From contig USOG01000060.1 of NCBI GenBank assembly GCA_900556365.1, positions 1 to 7,766 of the forward strand: a stretch of 7,766 nt of DNA. The letters run 5' to 3'. A model generated the notes under the pieces. That model saw only the letters and a list, made by a program, of their open reading frames with translations. It searched no databases and was not told where the DNA came from. Numbering within the stretch: position 1 is the first letter of the stretch; every line of letters starts with the position of its first letter. Origin of the DNA: an uncultured Collinsella sp. (GTDB taxonomy: Bacteria > Actinomycetota > Coriobacteriia > Coriobacteriales > Coriobacteriaceae). Positions 1 through 6,146 of the stretch are shown piece by piece. The translations under genes were made by a program, and so were the position numbers.

Positions 1-141
1 GCGAGGAGCCCCGGGGAGGGCAAATATATAAGGTCGCCTGCTCGGACAGTCCTGACTCGCACGGAGAGCACATTAAGCGCTCTCCGGCTCGTGCGGAACT
101 CGCGATCGACCTTATATATTTGCCCTCCCCGGGGCTCCCGC
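1..141. repeat. Long inverted-repeat element with internal hairpin (MITE- or REPIN-like)
   Basis: Bases 5-36 are an exact reverse complement of bases 107-138, a 32-bp perfect inverted repeat. With one extra A at position 4 the pairing reaches positions 1 and 141. Each arm joins a GC-rich end (GGAGCCCCGGGGAGGGC) to an AT-rich inner part containing ATATATA. The 70-bp centre holds a second hairpin: 58-69 pairs with 79-85 and 91-95, leaving a 5-nt bulge at 86-90 and a 9-nt loop at 70-78. No reading frame in it is convincing and neither side has a T-run, so it does not look like an ordinary terminator. It may be a non-autonomous mobile or interspersed repeat, a structured RNA, or a small invertible segment. 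The structure is seen directly; the class is inferred. It may extend beyond the left edge. Confidence 0.8.
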
Positions 142-221
142 ACAACGGGACCTCAGTTGGGTTCTATCCCGGTTGCAGTCGCTTCGCTCCTGCACCACTT
201 GGCTGGTGCGGCGGTTTGGCG

Positions 222-248
222 TTGGAACGGTTCTTTTTCTGATATATG
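222..248 (+). promoter_or_regulatory. Putative promoter of the methyltransferase gene
   Basis: TTGGAA at 222-227 could be a -35 box. TATATG at 243-248, preceded by TG at 240-241, forms an extended -10 (TGnTATATG), with 15 bases between the boxes. Transcription would begin near 255 and give a leader of about 50 nt before the GTG at 306. This placement puts the ATG at 246 inside the -10 box, which argues against it as a start codon. The 142-221 stretch before it holds only a 6-bp hairpin (192-197 with 204-209) without a T-run. Confidence 0.4.
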
Positions 249-292
249 CTTGTTGCGGCTCTTCTTTTGGGAGGGGCCGCTTTTTTGTTGCT

Positions 293-298
293 GGGAGG
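293..298 (+). promoter_or_regulatory. Ribosome binding site that fixes the methyltransferase start
   Basis: GGGAGG at 293-298 is an excellent Shine-Dalgarno match and lies 7 bases before GTG 306. The in-frame ATG at 246 has only T-rich sequence ahead of it, with no purine-rich site. Confidence 0.7.
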
Positions 299-305
299 TT
301 GGCCC

Positions 306-1193
306 GTGGTTGATGGGGATGCTCGCGCTGAGCTGCTTTCTGCGGATTGGAATGGCGAATGGATGCGTCTGCAGGCCACTCGGCATCGGGCTGATGATTC
401 TTTTGAGTGGGATAAGCGGGCTCGGCATTTTCGGCCGTTGGAGACCGCCCCTTATGCTCGGGATTTTATAAAGCTGTTGGCGCTTGAGCCCGGCGAGTCG
501 GTGCTCGATATGGGGTGTGGAGCTGGGTCGATTGCTATTCCGCTTGCTCAGGCTGGGCATCCGGTGATTGCGGCTGACTTCTCCCCTGCCATGTTGGGCA
601 CGCTTGATGCCGGCATTGAGTACTACGGGCTCGAGGGGCGCATAACGCCGCTTGAGCTTGCTTGGGATGATGATTGGGATTTGGTTGGACCGGTCGCGAA
701 AGCGGTGGATGTTGCCTTTGCCAGTCGGTCAGTTACGACGGCCAATCTAAAAGGTGCGCTTACCAAGCTTGACCGTACGGCTCGTCGGCGTTGTGCTGTC
801 ACGATGGTCGCCAACTCCAGCCCGCGCTATGACCTGCACCTTATGAACGCCATCGGTGCCTCGGTTACCTGCAGTAATGGCTTTGTGTATGCTTTTAATA
901 TCCTCATTCAGATGGGTGCCCTGCCGCAGGTTACGTACTTTGAATCGCCTCGTCGCGATACCTTCGATAACCTTGAGGCAGGCGTAGCAGATTTTTCCCG
1001 TATGCTCGAGCATGGCAACGAGGATAAGGTCGACCGTCTGCGCGACTACATCGCCCAGCACATGATCGAGAATCCCCATGCCGGTGAGCCGGGCTCCAAG
1101 GGCGTGCCGCAGGGGCGCTATATGCTCGATCATGTCCGCAAGGTTCGTTGGGCGTTTATTGCATGGGAGCCGGTCTCTGCGCCCAGCTCATAG
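306..1193 (+). CDS. Class I SAM-dependent methyltransferase
   Basis: Encodes a probable cytoplasmic S-adenosylmethionine-dependent methyltransferase of about 295 residues; the substrate cannot be read from the sequence. The Rossmann-fold motif I is VLDMGCGAGS (residues 66-75), preceded by PGE. The acidic end of strand 2 follows in AADFSPAM (about 89-96), where the Asp should bind the SAM ribose. No transmembrane segment or extra domain is evident. The start is placed at GTG 306, with GGGAGG 7 bases upstream. The open frame reaches back to ATG 246, but that ATG lacks a ribosome site, overlaps a likely -10 box and would add a hydrophobic stretch (LVAALLLGGAAFLLL) that mimics a signal peptide and does not fit a soluble enzyme. 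The first half uses many T-ending codons (GCT, CTT, GAT), unlike yhbY next door, which hints at different codon selection or transfer. It appears monocistronic. Confidence 0.8.
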   Translation: MVDGDARAELLSADWNGEWMRLQATRHRADDSFEWDKRARHFRPLETAPYARDFIKLLALEPGESVLDMGCGAGSIAIPLAQAGHPVIAADFSPAMLGTLDAGIEYYGLEGRITPLELAWDDDWDLVGPVAKAVDVAFASRSVTTANLKGALTKLDRTARRRCAVTMVANSSPRYDLHLMNAIGASVTCSNGFVYAFNILIQMGALPQVTYFESPRRDTFDNLEAGVADFSRMLEHGNEDKVDRLRDYIAQHMIENPHAGEPGSKGVPQGRYMLDHVRKVRWAFIAWEPVSAPSS

Positions 1194-1310
1194 CCTGTTC
1201 GCAGCCCGTGCCGTTCTCCCGCTCGGCATCCGCATTCTTTTTGAACTGGGCAAACGCGCCCCACAACGCGCCGTTCCTGCGCTATCGTGGGACAGCTCAC
1301 GTAGATTAAG

Positions 1311-1330
1311 GCCCCATCGAGGGGCGCCCC
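1311..1330 (+). promoter_or_regulatory. Small alternative hairpins in the yhbY leader
   Basis: GCCCC (1311-1315) can pair with GGGGC (1321-1325). The latter is also half of the 10-bp palindrome GGGGCGCCCC at 1321-1330. The two pairings exclude each other and end about 21 bases before the yhbY ATG. A role in translation control is possible but not shown. Confidence 0.3.
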
Positions 1331-1351
1331 ATACATAGAAAGCGAGAACCC

Positions 1352-1651
1352 ATGGCACTGACAGGAGCCCAGGTCAAGCAGCTTCGCAGCATGGCCCATC
1401 ACCTCAACCCCGCCATCATCATCGGCAAGTCCGATGTCAACGAGGGCACCGTCGAGCAGACGGTCGCCTACCTGGAGAAGCACGAGCTCGTTAAGTGCTC
1501 CGTGCTCGATGGCTCCAGTCTTTCCGCCCGCGAGGCCGCCGAGGAGCTCGCCGAGCGCTGCCACGCCGAGGTCGTCCAGGTCATCGGCCGCAAGTTCTCG
1601 CTGTATCGCGAGTCCTCGCGCAAGGATATCGAGAAGATCAAGCTCGTCTAA
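1352..1651 (+). CDS. yhbY: YhbY family ribosome-assembly RNA-binding protein (CRM domain)
   Basis: A 99-residue protein that is one complete CRS1-YhbY (CRM) domain, the usual length of stand-alone bacterial YhbY/YqeI. The family associates with pre-50S ribosomal particles and binds RNA. Family hallmarks are visible: LTGAQVKQLRSMAHHLNP at the N-terminus, then IIIGKSDVNEG, the helix containing LEKHELVKC, and the closing strand VQVIGRKFSLYR, which matches the conserved VIGK...LYR segment. ATG 1352 is the natural start, since it gives the full domain with no surplus. The ribosome site is weak (GAAAGCGAG just upstream), and I see no clear promoter in the 158-bp gap before it. The gene stands alone, ends in a strong terminator and converges on the regulator gene. 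Confidence 0.93.
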   Translation: MALTGAQVKQLRSMAHHLNPAIIIGKSDVNEGTVEQTVAYLEKHELVKCSVLDGSSLSAREAAEELAERCHAEVVQVIGRKFSLYRESSRKDIEKIKLV

Positions 1652-1688
1652 GAGCCAATGATCCGGCGAGCCAACACATAGCAAGCTT

Positions 1689-1722
1689 ACGGGTGCCCAA
1701 GTACTTCGGGCACCCGTTTTTT
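1689..1722 (+). terminator. Rho-independent terminator of yhbY
   Basis: ACGGGTGCCC (1689-1698) pairs perfectly with GGGCACCCGT (1708-1717) around a 9-nt loop and is followed by a run of six T (1717-1722). It begins 37 bases after the yhbY stop. The T-run overlaps the last codon of the opposing regulator gene, whose TAA is at 1721-1723. Read on the minus strand the hairpin is not followed by a T-run, so it should act mainly on yhbY. Confidence 0.92.
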
Positions 1723-4720
1723 ATCGCTCGACCAGCACGCGATTGAGCCGCCCCTCCACCAAGCGCTCGTATAGACGCCGCGTCTCGGGCTCGGGCACGC
1801 CATTGACCTGCTCCCTCAGATGGTGCATATGCCCGCTGTACAGCTCGACGATATCGCGCCGCCGCCCCGCCGCACTGTAGACGCGCATGGCGCAGCGCAC
1901 CATATCCTCACGCGCCGTTTCCTGCCGAAGCCCCGACTCCGCCAGCCAAATCGCCGACTGCAGATCGTTTTCTTCTAGAGCGGCATTTGCTCCCTTAATC
2001 ATGCAATCGATGTACTTTGACTGCATAATGCGTCGCATGCGCAAAAAGTAGGTGGGATTACAGCCATTGGGAACATACAGCGGTCCGGCATAAAGCTGCT
2101 CAGTCTTAAGGCACAGCTCAACTAAATGGGGTCCGCGCGCACCCGTGCGATTTCCCAAAACCTCGCGGCTTATCTGGTCAAACAGCCGTACATCGGTCTT
2201 GACGTAGTCGCCGTTGAGTCCGATGCATTCATTTTGGATGAGCACACACGACTTGCCGTCCGGCGTCGGGCCCAAAGCCGACCGCAAGCGCGATATCGTC
2301 GAGTACAGGTTGTTGCGGGCGCTATTGAACTCGGCATGGGGCCACAGCTCCATGGCCAGCGTCTCACGATCGACGAGCGCATCCATGCCCAGTGCAAGCC
2401 GCTCGGCAAGCGTCGCCGCCTTCTTGCGGCGCCACATTTTATCCGTGATGGGAAACCCGTCGCGCTCGGCGCGAAACGCACCAAACATGCGAATCTCGAT
2501 ATGGTCGATGGTATCAACGGCTTCAACCTCGCCGGCCTGGAACAGGCGCTCGCCCTCCCCTTCCAAATCGTCGCGCAGCGAGTACCGCGACAGCTCGCGC
2601 ACGGGAAGCTTCTTGCGTATCCTGCCCGCCGGCTCGCCCAGACAATGCATGGCAAGGCGCGCAAAGAGCCGATACGATGGCTCTAGAATCCCCGCACGAT
2701 TCATGGACATCCAGGCCGCAAGATCGCTATCTCGCCCCGCACAGGCCAAATGCAGTGCCACCATCCAGGCCTCCGCTCCACCAACCTGCGTCTGGCTTAT
2801 ATCGAGCAACTCCGCTTCCTCGCGCACCGAAACCATCGAGGTGTTATGCAGATATGCCACGCGCTCCAGCAGCAATGCGTTATCGCGCATATACGCAATC
2901 GACTCCTCGGCAAGTTTGAGCACTTGGACCGCACGGAACTTTGCATTAACCGGCCGTCCCTCTGCCAGCGACTGCCAGCCTTCTAGCAACAGGCCAAACA
3001 GCTGAATCTGGTTGTCGCGCATGCGCACGGCAAAACGATCGAGCTCGTTGAACGCCGCGTCGTCGGTTACCGGCAAGCCGGAAAGGAGCCGCCGTGCCGC
3101 CAACACCATGCGCACCCAGATAGCCATCGCCTTAAGCCCACGTATGTCGAGCGCCTCCCGCACCACCGTCATCTCGTCGTCGCGCTCGTCGGTTCCCGCA
3201 AACGACCCGTCAAAGAGCTCCACCAGCATACTATCGGCCCGTATAACAATCCCCACGATGTCGAGCTCGCAGTCGTAGGCCTTGCTCGTTTTGAGCTGCC
3301 GTAGAACGCCGCCGTCATTTCCCCGCTCGGTCAGGCAGCGCTTGACCTCAATATGCGCAGACAACATGTCGAGTGCGGTATGGGACGTCTCAATTTCTGG
3401 CACGGCCAGGTTCGTAGGAAGCCCAAGCCCGTTGTCCCCATAGCAAACAGCCGTCAGTGTCTGGGCCACCCTCCATGAAACAGGGTCAATTTCGCAGGCC
3501 GCCCGTTCGCCCCCGCGCTCGATGACCGATGCCATATAGCGGGCGAGCTTTGTATTGGACACGCTGACCGCTGCCAGATATACGCCAAGCGCCTCGGCAG
3601 GCGTTGGCTCCGGAGCCGGATCGTCGGCATCGATCGTGCCCAGCGCTGCTCGGCAGATATCGGCCCCGTGCCCCGTCAGAGCCAGATCGACCCCATACTG
3701 CCCAGCAAGTTCAAAGACCGCTTCACGGTCCAAAAAGGCGTCCGCCAGGCCCATCGCCGCATCGCATCGGCCCGCCTTAAGCAAAATCCGGGCCGCCCTC
3801 GGTACAAGTTCGGGGCGAACCTCGGCCACCAACTTACGCAAACGCAAGCGTCCGTTATCTTCCGTGCCCAGACATGTAAAACTCCGCTCGGCGGGGTCCA
3901 AGCCAAAGATCGGGTAGTCGCGTACAAAGTAGGACTGGTCGACCATCGACAGCCTCACCCCACAAGCCTCGAGTTCCGCGATATTGCCCTCGCCCATTAA
4001 AACCATGAGACATGCCACGCAAAACAGCGCATTATTGTCGAGCGAAGCCAGATCGACAAGTGCCGCGCCATATACGTTGACAATCTCGTTTTCGAGCTGA
4101 CCGGCTACGTCGCCTTGGCCATACAGACCCGTCTGCAATGCCGAAACGAGCTCGGGCACGCCCTGCGTGAGCTGATAAAAGTCGAGCGATGTGCTGATCG
4201 AAAACGCCGATGCCCACGCGGAATACTCATAGGCATGCACCTTGAGCATCTGCGCATTGATCTTAACCGAATCGCCCAGCCCGTGAATCAGCTGACGATT
4301 TGAAGGACGGCAGGAGATAAAGACCCCTACCCCCATAGCGCGCAGGCCGCGGATCCTGTCGATGAGGTCTTCGGTATCGTGCTGATCGAGGTTTGGCACA
4401 TTATCAATCGCGATAAGGGAGTGCGGTTTGTCTTTGAGTTCTTCGGTAACCACCTCGAGCTGCATAAACACCTCGCGCCCAGTGGCGCGATCGGCCTCGA
4501 TAATCCGCACGGGGCCTCGCGTCGGGTCGCATTTAACTTCATGGGTGTACTGCAGCAGCACCGAGGTCTTCCCAAACCCGTCGGGCGCATAAAGAACCAC
4601 GATGCCGGCCTTTCGGCCCTTGGCGATAAGCTCATTCATCAAGCGTTCGCGTCGCACCATATAGCCTCCGCCCAGCGGCATCAGCTCGAGCTCGTCTATA
4701 CCGCTCAAATCGTTTACCAT
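1721..4720 (-). CDS. Large STAND-type ATPase regulator with SARP-like winged helix and BTAD output
   Basis: A 999-residue predicted transcriptional activator. The N-terminus resembles the MalT-type STAND ATPase: P-loop APDGFGKT (45-52), comparable to the MalT form, Walker B LIAIDN (102-107) and a sensor-like FISCRP (134-139). The middle (about 250-720) is helix-rich and probably a repeat or sensor region, but no family can be named. The output begins near 741 with IEIRMFGAF, followed by a winged-helix segment containing WRRKKAATLAERLA, ELWP and ARNNLYSTISRLRSALG. A bacterial transcriptional activator domain (BTAD, helical) follows from about 848 to the end. Such proteins couple nucleotide-dependent oligomerisation to DNA binding; the ligand and target genes are unknown. 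The start ATG has GAGGAG 5 bases upstream. The gene has its own long upstream region and no co-oriented partner downstream. Whether it controls nagB, crr, glmM or only itself cannot be told from sequence. Confidence 0.87.
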   Translation of the reverse strand: MVNDLSGIDELELMPLGGGYMVRRERLMNELIAKGRKAGIVVLYAPDGFGKTSVLLQYTHEVKCDPTRGPVRIIEADRATGREVFMQLEVVTEELKDKPHSLIAIDNVPNLDQHDTEDLIDRIRGLRAMGVGVFISCRPSNRQLIHGLGDSVKINAQMLKVHAYEYSAWASAFSISTSLDFYQLTQGVPELVSALQTGLYGQGDVAGQLENEIVNVYGAALVDLASLDNNALFCVACLMVLMGEGNIAELEACGVRLSMVDQSYFVRDYPIFGLDPAERSFTCLGTEDNGRLRLRKLVAEVRPELVPRAARILLKAGRCDAAMGLADAFLDREAVFELAGQYGVDLALTGHGADICRAALGTIDADDPAPEPTPAEALGVYLAAVSVSNTKLARYMASVIERGGERAACEIDPVSWRVAQTLTAVCYGDNGLGLPTNLAVPEIETSHTALDMLSAHIEVKRCLTERGNDGGVLRQLKTSKAYDCELDIVGIVIRADSMLVELFDGSFAGTDERDDEMTVVREALDIRGLKAMAIWVRMVLAARRLLSGLPVTDDAAFNELDRFAVRMRDNQIQLFGLLLEGWQSLAEGRPVNAKFRAVQVLKLAEESIAYMRDNALLLERVAYLHNTSMVSVREEAELLDISQTQVGGAEAWMVALHLACAGRDSDLAAWMSMNRAGILEPSYRLFARLAMHCLGEPAGRIRKKLPVRELSRYSLRDDLEGEGERLFQAGEVEAVDTIDHIEIRMFGAFRAERDGFPITDKMWRRKKAATLAERLALGMDALVDRETLAMELWPHAEFNSARNNLYSTISRLRSALGPTPDGKSCVLIQNECIGLNGDYVKTDVRLFDQISREVLGNRTGARGPHLVELCLKTEQLYAGPLYVPNGCNPTYFLRMRRIMQSKYIDCMIKGANAALEENDLQSAIWLAESGLRQETAREDMVRCAMRVYSAAGRRRDIVELYSGHMHHLREQVNGVPEPETRRLYERLVEGRLNRVLVER

Positions 4721-4725
4721 GCCCG

Positions 4726-4731
4726 CTCCTC
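4726..4731 (-). promoter_or_regulatory. Ribosome binding site of the STAND-BTAD regulator
   Basis: On the minus strand GAGGAG lies 5 bases before the ATG at 4720. It supports that start over the in-frame Met codons at residues 14 and 21. Confidence 0.75.
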
Positions 4732-4740
4732 AACTCGACC

Positions 4741-4769
4741 GTATGGACACTGTAACCGCAAGACCATAC
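4741..4769. repeat. Inverted repeat just upstream of the regulator start
   Basis: GTATGGAC (4741-4748) and GACCATAC (4762-4769) form an inverted repeat matching at 7 of 8 positions with a 13-bp spacer. It lies 21 bases upstream of the regulator ATG, and a -10-like TACAGT (minus strand, 4749-4754) sits inside it. Its position suits an autoregulatory operator or an mRNA leader hairpin; this is inference. Confidence 0.45.
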
Positions 4770-4890
4770 AAGCCGCGCTATGTATAGAGCGACCTTGTGT
4801 TTTAGGTTGTCTTTTGGTACGCAAGCGGCAAGTTTTTGTTCAGCAAGGGCCGATTGTTATTAATCCCCCGACTAATCGGTCTTTAAGCAG

Positions 4891-4942
4891 GTAAATGAGC
4901 TTGTCAGCTTGTCCCATCTAAGCGGCAGTGTAACGTAAATGA
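4891..4942 (-). repeat. Two direct TCATTTAC octamers 44 bp apart
   Basis: TCATTTAC on the minus strand occurs at 4935-4942 and 4891-4898, exactly 44 bp apart. Forty-four is four helical turns of 11 bp. SARP-type regulators are known to bind direct repeats spaced by multiples of 11 bp, so these could be operator half-sites for the adjacent regulator. Two octamers alone are thin evidence. Confidence 0.35.
4898..4913 (+). repeat. Tandem AGCTTGTC octamer
   Basis: AGCTTGTC occurs twice head to tail, at 4898-4905 and 4906-4913, directly adjoining one TCATTTAC site. It may be part of the same regulatory patch or simply a small slippage duplication. Confidence 0.5.
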
Positions 4943-5063
4943 ACAAGGTTCAGCCATGTCATTCAACTCGCCTAGCACCCGCTACCGTCTACGACCTTTT
5001 AGTGGCATTTTTGCATAGAATCTGGTATGGAATGAATCAAGCTGTTGGGTATCCGGCATTCGT

Positions 5064-5090
5064 CAAGCTTGCGGCAAGATCTTGGTCAAG
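5064..5090. repeat. Chain of four overlapping CAAG/CTTG palindromes
   Basis: Five alternating CAAG/CTTG half-sites fall in 27 bp (5064, 5068, 5075, 5081, 5087). They build four overlapping palindromes: CAAGCTTG (5064-5071), CTTGCGGCAAG (5068-5078), CAAGATCTTG (5075-5084) and the near-palindrome CTTGGTCAAG (5081-5090). The block lies just beyond the nagB terminator, about 345 bp upstream of the regulator start. It could be a multi-dimer protein-binding site; the binder is unknown. Confidence 0.5.
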
Positions 5091-5108
5091 TGGGCGGAAA
5101 GGGATAGC

Positions 5109-5135
5109 AAAAAGGCCCCCGCAAAGCGGAGGCCT
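5109..5135 (-). terminator. Rho-independent terminator of nagB
   Basis: On the minus strand AGGCCTCCGC pairs with GCGGGGGCCT (10 pairs including one U-G wobble) around a 3-nt loop, followed by a run of five T (5109-5113). It lies 33 bases after the nagB stop and separates nagB from the regulator downstream on the same strand. Confidence 0.9.
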
Positions 5136-5168
5136 TAGGCAAGGCTATGTCGAGCTGCAGGATTCGCG

Positions 5169-5897
5169 CTACTCGCAGAGCGAAAGGGCGGCCTCGTCGG
5201 CAACGACAACGCAGTTGGTGTGCAGCTGCAGGATCGAAGCCGGGCACTCGGGCGTAACCGGACCATAGCACATGTCATGCACGGCCTGAGCCTTGGCCTC
5301 GCCGTTGGCGACAACCAGGATCATGCGGGCATACATGATGGTCTGAGTGCCCATGGTGTAGGCCTGACGGGGAACATCGTCGATGCTGTCGAACAGGCGG
5401 CTGTTGGCCTGAATGGTGCTCTCGGTGAGGTCGACGCAGTGCGTGCCCTTGGAGAAGTGGTCATCGGGCTCGTTGAAGCCGATGTGGCCGTTGTTGCCAA
5501 TGCCGAGCAGCTGCAGATCCGGATAACCGGCGTCGGCGACGATCTTGTCGTACTCAGAGCAGGCAGCGGCGGCGTCGGGGTTGGAACCGTCGGGCACATG
5601 CGTGTTGTTCAGGTCGATGTTGATGTGATCGAAGAAGTTCTCACGCATGAAGTAGTGATAGCTCTGGGGATCGTCGTGCGAAAGGCCGCGATACTCGTCC
5701 AGGTTGTAGGTGCTGACCTCGGCAAAGTCGACGTCGCCCTTCTCGTACCAAGCAGCGAGCTGCTTGTAGGCACCGATCGGGGTGGAGCCGGTGGCAAGAC
5801 CCAGCACACAGTCGGGCTTGAGGATAACCTGCGCCGAGATAATATTGGCGGCCTTGCGGCTCATATCCTCGTAGTCTTTAGCTTTAATGATCTTCAT
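5169..5897 (-). CDS. nagB: Glucosamine-6-phosphate deaminase
   Basis: Cytoplasmic enzyme converting glucosamine-6-phosphate to fructose-6-phosphate and ammonia, the step that feeds amino sugars into glycolysis. The 242-residue length is that of the short Gram-positive NagB type rather than the 266-residue allosteric E. coli form. Visible motifs are the phosphate loop ATGSTP (35-40), NLDEYRGL with catalytic D67, and GIGNNGHIGFNEP (132-144), which provides N136, H138 and E143. These positions correspond to E. coli D72, D141, H143 and E148; Asn in place of D141 is known in the Bacillus type. Start ATG 5897 has GAAAGGA 6 bases upstream. The open frame runs on to 6248 inside crr, but that extension has no NagB homology and is not coding. 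A strong terminator follows the gene. It is the last gene of the glmM-crr-nagB cluster, with a 271-bp leader. Confidence 0.96.
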   Translation of the reverse strand: MKIIKAKDYEDMSRKAANIISAQVILKPDCVLGLATGSTPIGAYKQLAAWYEKGDVDFAEVSTYNLDEYRGLSHDDPQSYHYFMRENFFDHINIDLNNTHVPDGSNPDAAAACSEYDKIVADAGYPDLQLLGIGNNGHIGFNEPDDHFSKGTHCVDLTESTIQANSRLFDSIDDVPRQAYTMGTQTIMYARMILVVANGEAKAQAVHDMCYGPVTPECPASILQLHTNCVVVADEAALSLCE

Positions 5898-5903
5898 TAC
5901 GCG

Positions 5904-5910
5904 TCCTTTC
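5904..5910 (-). promoter_or_regulatory. Ribosome binding site that fixes the nagB start
   Basis: On the minus strand GAAAGGA ends 6 bases before the ATG at 5897. It selects this start over the far upstream Met codons in the same open frame. Confidence 0.75.
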
Positions 5911-6094
5911 TCGTACAAGAGAGGCAAGGCTCCCTTACAAGCACTTGCCCGCGGCCCGCGTCGGCCGCAACCAACGTGTGCGGCCACCAGGGCGAGGTCG
6001 CGTAATGTATGTGTCTCGTGTCTAGCCGCGTCGAGGCCCCTGCCCGTCCACGGTGACCCAAAGCCTTTTAGCCTCGGACAAATCCCATCTTGCC

Positions 6095-6128
6095 ACGGAG
6101 GGCGTCCTCTTTCAAGGGCGCCCTCCGT
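6095..6128 (-). other. Strong hairpin between crr and nagB
   Basis: ACGGAGGGCG (6095-6104) pairs perfectly with CGCCCTCCGT (6119-6128). Three more pairs can form inside after one mismatch in the minus-strand RNA, leaving a 6-nt loop. Neither strand has a T-run after it, so it is not a canonical terminator. It begins 41 bases after the crr stop. It could protect the 3' end of crr mRNA, act as a factor-dependent terminator, or start the nagB leader. Confidence 0.6.
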
Positions 6129-6140
6129 AAACGTGTTTGA

Positions 6141-6146
6141 ATTGTA
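6141..6146 (-). promoter_or_regulatory. Possible nagB promoter -10 box
   Basis: TACAAT on the minus strand is a 5-of-6 match to the -10 consensus just after the crr stop. No convincing -35 box lies 16-19 bases upstream. If used, transcription would start near 6134, and the strong hairpin would form the very 5' end of the nagB transcript. Confidence 0.25.

Larger units (their letters stand above)
4732..5108. other. Gene-free regulatory region upstream of the regulator
   Basis: About 380 bp lie between the regulator's ribosome site and the nagB terminator. The only notable open frame, on the plus strand from 4939, runs into the terminator and the antisense of nagB and is not credible. The region is less GC-rich than the genes. 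It contains an inverted repeat near the regulator start, a repeated TCATTTAC octamer, a tandem octamer and a chain of overlapping CAAG/CTTG palindromes. Minus-strand hexamers resembling -10 boxes occur (TACACT near 4931, TACAGT at 4749-4754), but none has a good -35 partner, so no promoter is called. The length and repeats suggest complex control of the regulator gene. Confidence 0.6.

Noticed and set aside
91..471. Plus-strand open frame of 126 codons
   Set aside because: It starts inside the inverted repeat and overlaps the methyltransferase in another frame; its composition looks like an out-of-frame shadow.
1130..1684. Minus-strand open frame of 184 codons across yhbY
   Set aside because: It is antisense to the clearly real yhbY and has shadow-like Leu/Asp/Gly-rich composition, with no known motif.
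4939..5268. Plus-strand open frame of 109 codons
   Set aside because: It runs through the nagB terminator and antisense to the nagB 3' end, shows no recognisable protein motif and lacks a good ribosome site.
5487..5495. Asn in NagB where E. coli has catalytic Asp141
   Set aside because: Asn at this position is normal for Bacillus-type NagB, so it does not indicate loss of activity.
5220..6005. Plus-strand open frame of 261 codons
   Set aside because: It is antisense to nagB and Val/Gly/Ala-rich, as expected for the complement of a GC-rich gene.
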